Shown here piece after piece: positions 57,393 to 64,000 of a stretch of 64,000 nt of DNA (positions within the stretch are counted from its first letter, which is position 1; every line of letters starts with the position of its first letter). The notes under the pieces were generated by a model that saw only the letters and a list, made by a program, of their open reading frames with translations, did not search any database and was not told where the DNA came from. The position numbers were made by a program, and so were the translations under genes. The DNA is from Ilex aquifolium (taxonomy: Eukaryota; Streptophyta; Magnoliopsida; Aquifoliales; Aquifoliaceae). The stretch spans positions 22,144,270-22,208,269 of the forward strand of contig OX637398.1 of NCBI GenBank assembly GCA_951799425.1, read 5' to 3'.

Positions 57393-59294
57393 TGATGAGC
57401 GCGTAATATTGCATATTTAACGGTCTCATTACATGTATTTTAACTCAACTTTGCATTTAAGTACTTAGAGTTAGCCGAATTTATGAATAATGTTGAAATT
57501 TTGATGTTGCAGGTAATTATAGTGTAAATCATGGATTTTGGAACCTTGAAACTAAGTGTGGATGAGTGGTGAAGATATGGACACATTACATGAGAATTTG
57601 GAGGCTTAAAAGTGAAAGAAATTAAGGAGGTATCGGTGCTTGGTAACATAGGCACTGGCACCCGCACCATTTGGTAGTAGTACCTCGATTTTTTTCTTTT
57701 TTTACCATGATCCACTTAGAATTTGAAAAAGTTCAAAACATAAAAGTTGTAGATCTGGATATCCTCTGTATTGTGTCAAAACTTTAGCTCAATCAGATGG
57801 TTGGATCAAAAGTTATGGCAAATTTACGAAGACTGGTCCTAAGCTTGAATCCCCCTTTCAACCTACCGGTAGGTTTTGCTCACTGGAGTAAAATCTACCG
57901 GTAGGTTTCATCGTTCTATCGATAGGTTTCGTCGTTCTATTGATAGGTTTTGCCTAGAAGTGTCAGAACGTCTGCAACTCATGCTCCACTTGCTTGGGGG
58001 TTCCACCTATGATTCTCCCACTTGCCCCCTGACATATTCTACATATATACATGCCTCCTACACCCTAAAGTCAGCCTTGGAAGATGGAGGATGGGAGAGG
58101 AGGAGAGAGAAAGAGGAGGCATGGTGGGTTGCAGGCTAGCCTTGTCCTAGCCTGTCCAAGCATCAAATCACTTCCTATGGATGGGAAGCCTGCATGCACA
58201 GGCTATGAGGAGCCTTATGGACGAAAATGCATCATTCTTACACCATATATTCAGCATTCACACTCACATTGGAAAGGGAGGCTACCTAAGCTTAGGAGTA
58301 ATTTTAGAGAGATAAGTTCCAAGGAAGAAGATGAAGTTCTAGAGAGATAAATTTATGTTTTTGCATTTTCTTCACCCATTTTGTTGCAGTAAGTTGTAGT
58401 TCTCTTGTAATCTTTATTTCTTGCATTGTGATCTCTTTTAATTCTAGTGTAATCAAGTTTAATTCAAATGTTCTTGCACTTTTATTTTTCTGCTGGGTTT
58501 TCCTTTTAAGCTTTAGTTATGTTTATGAAATGAATTCTTCTTTGTAGTCTACTTACTTGTAGCATCAATACAAGTTCCAAACTTCATTTCTCCTCTATTT
58601 CATTGCTATTTCATCTACATGTTGCTTTACATTATGAATGCTTTTACTTTAAACATGAGTAGCTAAGCTTTAAGTTGGCTAATCCATGGGAGAATTCCTC
58701 TTGGGTGTGCTAATTCAACTCTTTTTCATTCTTCCTCGTAGTGTACGTTGATTTGGTTTGACTAGGTTGAGTGTGGACATGATTGTGAGTTCTTGATACA
58801 CTGTAGACTTGTCACGGTGTATGCTTGAATCCTCACCTCCATTTTAGTCCCGCGCTTCCTATGAATCAATCAAACATCTAGACACCATTGGATGAAGGTC
58901 TTGAGTTGATTTGACATTCTCATTAGAATGACCTCTTCGGATTAGCCAACACTTGTTTTCATTTCACTTTTATCAAAAATTTCACTCACCAAAACACAAA
59001 CTCAAAGATTTTACACTTTTCCATTTTCACAAAATCACCTTCACACAATTTGACCACCTTCCCTGAGGAGAAGACCTTGGAATACGAATTCCAAGTAAAA
59101 CACGACATTGCAAGATTCTCTCTATGCTTGGGGAGAAATTTTGCAAACACACACATTTCATTCCCACACTATTCCATTTACCCCATTTCTTGCATCATTC
59201 CGAGGGAGAGTGACACTCCCCTATCCGTATAAGCCATACACAAACTACGGGATGATGTTCAGAGATTAGGGCATTCAACGGAAAACATCAAGCA
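57393..59294 (+). mobile_element. solo LTR inside the MULE transposase
   Basis: 1902 bp, beginning TGATGAGCGCG and ending ACATCAAGCA, with perfect 5-bp duplications ATACA (57388-57392, 59295-59299). MULE text before it ends LQIH and text after it resumes NEMDFW. Interior has the palindrome CCTACCGGTAGG at 57862-57873 with further copies nearby. No internal coding domain. Confidence 0.85.
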
Positions 59295-59429
59295 ATACAC
59301 AATGAAATGGATTTCTGGAGAGAAGGGTACAAAATAAACCACTGCAGTATTTGTTTGCAACCAGGGCACGATCGTCGAACATGTCCAGCAAAGAACCAAT
59401 CAGCTTCTGCAATGGCTCATTCACTATAA
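59295..59429 (+). pseudogene. MULE transposase zinc-knuckle end
   Basis: Reads NEMDFWREGYKINH then the CCHC knuckle CSICLQPGHDRRTC, and ends at a TAA at 59427-59429. This is the usual C-terminal knuckle of MuDR-type transposases, separated from the SWIM finger by the solo LTR. Confidence 0.8.
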
Positions 59430-60009
59430 ATATGTTGTGTTGATGTTGTTATTTAGATTTGACTTATTACGTTATGAAATGTATAAGTGAATTCCAAACT
59501 TTGTATGTTGTGTTCACTACAAGAATAAGGGGTTTTTGTGACAAATTTTTTACGGCGGATGTGTTCGCCGTCACAAAAGACGTATTTGAGACAATTTTTT
59601 GTGGCGGCTGTGTTTGCCGTCACAAAAAGCGTGTTTGTGTTAATATTTGTCGCAGTTATTTTTTTTGCCGTAAATAGTGTCATAAACTCAAAAAAAAAAA
59701 ATTGTATTTGAGACAACTGTTTTTCCTGCCTCAAATAATATTTATAAATTCAAAAATTTTTTTATATTTATGGCAACTATTTTTCCCGTCGTATATAATA
59801 TTTCATAAAACATTAAAATGCTGTTTTAGATTAAAAAACAGTTTATAGTTTAAAAAAGAAAAACTCTAAAAAAAATTTGTATTGACAACAACTATTTTTT
59901 ATGTTACAAGTAATATTTTATAAAATTACGTAGTTTAACATCAAAAAACAATTTCTAGTTCAAAGAAAAAAAAAATTAAACTCTACAAAGTCAAGTTTTT
60001 ATATCAAAA

Positions 60010-60220
60010 TTAGGAGTGTCAAAATATGACACGACCCGTTAACACGACATAAAATTAGTGGGTTTGAGTCTTCCTTAAATCACCTATTTAGTAAACGAGT
60101 TGACCCGTCATGATACGATTATAAACGAATTAGGTATTGGTGAAACCAATTATAAGAAATGTATACGATATGACTCGTTTAGATGTCATTTACATAATTT
60201 GACAAGCCGTTCAGAGAAAT
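60010..60220. repeat. hAT MITE-like fragment in CACTA
   Basis: TTAGGAGTGTCAAAATATGA followed by ACACGACCCG and GAGTTGACCCGTC phrases like those in the hAT MITE at 33199-33873. The right end was not recognised. Confidence 0.55.
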
Positions 60221-60552
60221 ATTGCGTGGCCCTCTGTTGATGTATATTCTAACTTCTTTTAGTTCTTTATTGTATATATATGTATATAAATATTATTTCA
60301 GTATAGTAACAAAAATTTTAAATTTTTTTCAAGATATTACTGAGAGAGTAGATGGTTCGGGAAGGATGTTCAACTTTTTGCATTAATTTCTTGTATTCAT
60401 AGATCGTTGTTTTATAAAAGTGCATACTTTACATTTTGTTTAACTCGTGAGATTGTTTTTTTTTGGATATGAAAATATTTCTATGTTTTTGAAAATGTTG
60501 ATTATATTTACTTTTGTGTTTATCTATATATTAAATTGGGTAGTTGTATGGA

Positions 60553-60660
60553 TACCAATGAGCCTTTGGTCTAATGGTATTTCTTACATTGTGAAAGCTT
60601 TGCCTTCTTGAGGTCAAGGGTTCAAGCCCCCTTCCTCCCTCCCCCACCAAAAAAAAAAAA
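60553..60660 (+). mobile_element. tRNA-derived SINE
   Basis: About 108 bp with an A-box (GGTCTAATGGTA near 60569) and a B-box (GGTTCAAGCCC near 60619), ending in a poly-A run. Flanking 11-bp duplications AGTTGTATGGA (60542-60552) and AGTTGTTTGGA (60661-60671) differ at one base. It lies inside the CACTA element. Confidence 0.82.
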
Positions 60661-61055
60661 AGTTGTTTGGAGTGTATATATGCACAGGGTATATAACATT
60701 GGTTACCAACGATCTATAATAATAAATTTTTTTTTTTTGTGGCGGCATCGTTGCCGTCATAAATATATCTTCTATTTTTTACGACAGCCAAATATGGTAT
60801 TTAAGGCAGCACTTTTGCTGCCGTGATAAAAACAAAAGTGTCGGATTTTTTGTGACAACTTATTTACGACAGGGTTTTGTTGCCGTAAATACTATTTGAA
60901 ATAGACTATTGCTGCCGTAAAAACCTTTTGAGACCACACTTATTATGGCGAGACAATGGCGCCACAATGGCGCCACAAAAAGTATTTGTGACGGCAAATA
61001 GACATTTTATGACAGCACTTTACCGCCGTAAAAACCCCTTTTTCTTGTAGTGGTT

Positions 61056-61263
61056 ATTTATGTATTAACAATGCACTCTAATGTTGTGTGTAGGGTGTAT
61101 TGCATTTTTTTTTGTCCCTGTGAGCATTATTTATTCATATGATAATTATTGACGTTACCAAAATGTTTCTGAGTAGGATGTATTAACAGTGTTACTTCAT
61201 CTATATATTAATGATGTTATTTATATATGTTAACTCATGTTTGTATATTGTATGTTGATGCAG
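61056..61263. other. spacer before the plant mobile domain gene
   Basis: AT-rich; ends in an acceptor-like TTGATGCAG at 61263. No gene recognised. Confidence 0.5.
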
Positions 61264-63110
61264 GTTGTGGACACGGATCGTGATCCGAGGTCATTACTAC
61301 ATCCAGGTCCCGATGATGCATTTGTACTATCATTACAGCGTGAGCATCGCACGACTACTATTTGGGAGGGCATTGAACTACCACCATTACATTGTAGATG
61401 ATTTCAGGCTCTACTTCGTCGAGTTACCATCATTGACGAGCGGGTTATTCAGCATCTATGCACAACTGGATTTTATGAGGCATATCGCCTTAGGTGCATT
61501 CAGCTGGACTAACATCTTATTACCACATTTGTTGAGTGTTGGCACGTTGAGATACACACATTTCACCTGCCAGTTGGTGAGACCATCATCACACTTTAGG
61601 ATATAGCTATATTACTCGGCCTGCCAGTTGATGAGATTCCTATATGTGGTGTGGACACCATGCGTGAAGTACAATAGTGGACTCTCATGTGCACTGAGTT
61701 GCTCGGGTTCACACCAGTAGATGGAGCGATAGATAAGTCCACACTGCGACTTAGTGCACTTTTCGGGCATTTGGGCCATGCAATTCTAGCTGATGCGACT
61801 GAGTAGTTTGTAGCATGTTACGCCCGATCGTACATGCTATTGTTGATTGGGGGGTTTTTGTTCGGAGATAAGTCATCTAGTAGGGTTAAACTTATGTTCT
61901 TACCATTTGCTCGTGGACCTTGATGTAGCCGACACTTTTAGTTAGGACATGCGGCCCTTTCATGGTTGTACCGGGAGATGTGTCTCGTTACAAAACGGGA
62001 TGCGAAGGATATTAGCGGTCCACTTATTATGATTCAGGTAATGGCTTGCAGTATTCATTGTGCTTACGTATTTTATTGTAACTGTATATATTTGAAATAA
62101 ACGTATTGTGTATGTAGTTATGGGCATGGGAGCGTCTATCACACATTGTTCCACAGCGTGTGCTTCCACGACAGCACGTGGTCCATGGTGTAGCTGCATT
62201 TCATGGGCAATAGGATGTTCTGCCTGTGCACAATGGGGATGATGCATTAGGAGATGGAGCTGATGTAGATGTGAGCGCTGCACATGACGATGTTGAGGCA
62301 CACATAGTACATGATGGTCCCCTTAGTTATAGGTGCGTAATAACGATCAGAAGTTAAATAGATATTTTACGCAATATTTTGTCTTTATAAATTTGTTGAA
62401 ATTTATAGATGGGATGTAACATTTTCGGAGCAGCACACTCCTACCCATGTATATGTCACTATCGGCACCAGATTGACCAGATGAGAGACGATCAGGTATA
62501 TTAGTTTAACCATATCTTACTTACCTGGATGTTCGGTTTTAAAGTTTATTATTGTTTTTTGGGATGATTGCATTGAGTTGGGTGGAATTAGTGAATGTTG
62601 AGATGATGGGATGTTTTTATATATTACATGTCTGCCATTGAGTTAGGTGTGTTGTATACAGGTTGAAATTTTTTGGAAAAGTCCAATTTATAAGGGAAAC
62701 TTTGCCCAATTTTTTTAAAAATACTTGTTCATTTATTAATGAGTGCCCAGAATTTGTATTTCAGATGATATGAGAGCCGTATACTGCTGAGGTAATGAGT
62801 CTTCTGCTAGATTATTCCCTTATTGGGCAAGTTATTTGACGCAGAGTGGCATTTTTCAAATAGAGTTACTCGACAGTTCAGTCTTATTCAGCGCATACCA
62901 CAACCATGCGATACCAACAGAGCCTTGCATGCTGTCAACCATCGCAGTAGATTGGGTTGGGATTAGACTGTCGTTCATCAGTTGTACATGGAGATGTGGG
63001 CACATCGTCGGGATACCATTGTTATCGGAGACCTGGCTACTGCACTGATGGATCTGACCGACGCATACATGCAATGGTATCGTCGCATCCCTCGCTAGGC
63101 CTACTGTTGG
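61264..63110 (+). pseudogene. plant mobile domain (MAIN/PP7L-like) gene, decayed
   Basis: Plus strand. After the acceptor the frame reads DDAFVLSLQREHRTTTIW, LPPLHC, FYEAYRLRCIQLD, FHLPVGETIITL, DIAILLGLPVDE, LSALFGHLG and HAALSWLYREMCL. This is the plant mobile domain (aminotransferase-like) of MAIN, MAIL and PP7-long-form proteins. A donor at 62037/62038 and an acceptor at 62117 lead to LWAWERLSHIVPQ, the next conserved block; later pieces read LHAVNHRSRLGWD and YMEMWAHRRDTIVIG. Several stops in exon 1 (for example near 61400, 61602 and 61674) show it is dead. It lies just 3' of a MULE transposase on the same strand, a linkage known for this family. Confidence 0.82.
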
Positions 63111-63319
63111 TTTTCAGCCAGTTTGGAGCATCATAGAGTTGCTAGTAAGATGTTGTTAAATGATTTACTATTGGATTGGAAGACAAAAAAGTGGAATTGT
63201 TTACTATAATTAATAATATCATGTAATATTTTTGTAGGAAAAGACGTTTACACTGATATATCACACTTCACGTTCTACATATGAGGGCAGTCTAGATTTG
63301 ACATTTTGCATGGAGACTC

Positions 63320-63958
63320 TTGGGGCATATCACAGATATGAGTTCCTCATGTTTGACATCCATCCGTGAGCAGCGACGACTTGTCGACGCTTTAGTCTTG
63401 GAAGTTGATGTTCCGTCTACATCTGCGCATCCATCGTCTTCTGGTGTTTGGACTACTCATTTTTCTTCACCGCCGTCATCCACATTTGTACTATCATCAC
63501 CAGGCTGCCCATCGCCACTAGTATTGACCTTGACATCACCATCAACGCCGGCACCGGCACCTGTGTTGACACCGACACCAACACCGACATCAGCACCCAC
63601 ACTGACCCCGACATCCACACCCACATCGGCACCCACATCGACATCGGCACCCACACCGACCCCGACATCCACACCCACACCGGCATCCACACCGACCCCG
63701 ACATCCATACCGACACTAGCATCCACCTTGACACCGACTCTAGTAGTGACACAGATTCCAGCACTGACACCATCACCAGTCATCTCAGGAGTACGGACTC
63801 CTACATTTATAGTGACACTTTCTCCTATACATGTGGATGTTCCCATTTCCACCCCACCAATAGTGTTAGCAGGTGTTACCATGGGGTCATCGTACACATT
63901 CCCTCCTACCTTTTCTGTACAGCCTCCCTTACCAGATCCATTGTTAGATGATGAATGA
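63320..63958 (+). pseudogene. threonine/proline-rich tail of the mobile domain gene
   Basis: A 212-codon frame with an ordinary start (SIREQRRLVDALVLEVD) followed, at 63530-63740, by Thr-Pro-Ser repeats (TPTPTSAPTLTPTSTP) encoded by an ACACCGAC/ATCCACACC minisatellite. The repeat leaves several other frames open on both strands. Low-complexity tails of this kind occur after the domain in this family. It runs to the right edge. Confidence 0.55.
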
Positions 63959-64000
63959 GTGACACAGGATGCTACACTTGTAGGTATAGGTCATGTGCGA

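Larger units (their letters stand above)
59515..61052. mobile_element. non-autonomous CACTA (En/Spm) element
   Basis: 1538 bp with CACTACAAGAA at the left and TTCTTGTAGTG at the right, and 3-bp target duplications GTT (59512-59514, 61053-61055). The repeats extend further inward (GGGGTTTTTGTGAC against GTAAAAACCCC). Subterminal GCCGTCA/GCCGTAA motifs recur at both ends, as CACTA transposition needs. No transposase inside; a SINE and a hAT-like fragment are nested in it. Confidence 0.93.

Noticed and set aside
60560-60640. Functional tRNA gene
   Set aside because: A and B boxes are present, but the sequence does not fold into a full tRNA and it ends in poly-A with target duplications, so it is a SINE.
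61960-62301. Histidine-rich minus-strand frame of 113 codons
   Set aside because: Antisense to the plant mobile domain exon.
63453-63897. Val/Gly-rich minus-strand frames
   Set aside because: Complement of the Thr-Pro minisatellite; periodic low complexity.

Overview
This 64 kb window reads as nuclear DNA of a flowering plant, most likely a eudicot. The signs are two recognisable plant host genes with GT-AG introns, tRNA-iMet-primed LTR retrotransposons, plant L1 and RTE LINEs, PIF/Harbinger and hAT MITEs, a CACTA element, a Mutator-like transposase and a plant mobile domain gene. The species cannot be named from the sequence. Most of the window is transposable-element sediment; no tRNA, rRNA or CRISPR was seen.

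Left end (1-3.0 kb): the first two coding exons, on the minus strand, of a WDR26/GID7-like LisH-WD40 gene that runs off the left edge. Its first exon lacks the CTLH region that normally sits between LisH and WD40. Next (3.5-9.2 kb) comes a broken Ty3/gypsy element split by a 2.5 kb solo LTR with perfect 5-bp target duplications.

9.3-13.3 kb, minus strand: a 15-exon gene whose splice phases all agree. It would encode about 924 residues: an N-terminal HMG box, a DUF1985-like region and a C-terminal Ulp1 (C48) cysteine protease. One A-run is one base out of phase. Upstream of it (13.7-16.5 kb) is an unusual satellite-like block made of two alternating modules: about two dozen GATCGATC palindromes and a 21-bp minisatellite, duplicated with a 1126-bp period.

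17.2-34.3 kb: one old minus-strand L1 LINE cut apart by four later insertions (Ty3/gypsy, Ty1/copia, PIF-type MITE, hAT MITE), each with readable target duplications.

35.0-49.5 kb, minus strand: a CPR5-like gene (transmembrane nucleoporin and immunity/senescence regulator; five exons, about 586 aa, uninterrupted). Its 11.5 kb first intron holds a plus-strand L1 LINE that itself carries a copia element (with a hAT MITE inside it), a PIF-type MITE and a 5'-truncated RTE LINE.

49.9-54.7 kb: AT-rich spacer, a solo LTR, dispersed repeats and a cluster of TGACG inverted repeats. 54.8-64.0 kb, plus strand: a decayed Mutator-like transposase split by another solo LTR, a 1.5 kb CACTA element holding a tRNA-derived SINE, then a decayed plant mobile domain (MAIN/PP7L-like) gene with a threonine/proline-rich repeat tail that reaches the right edge.
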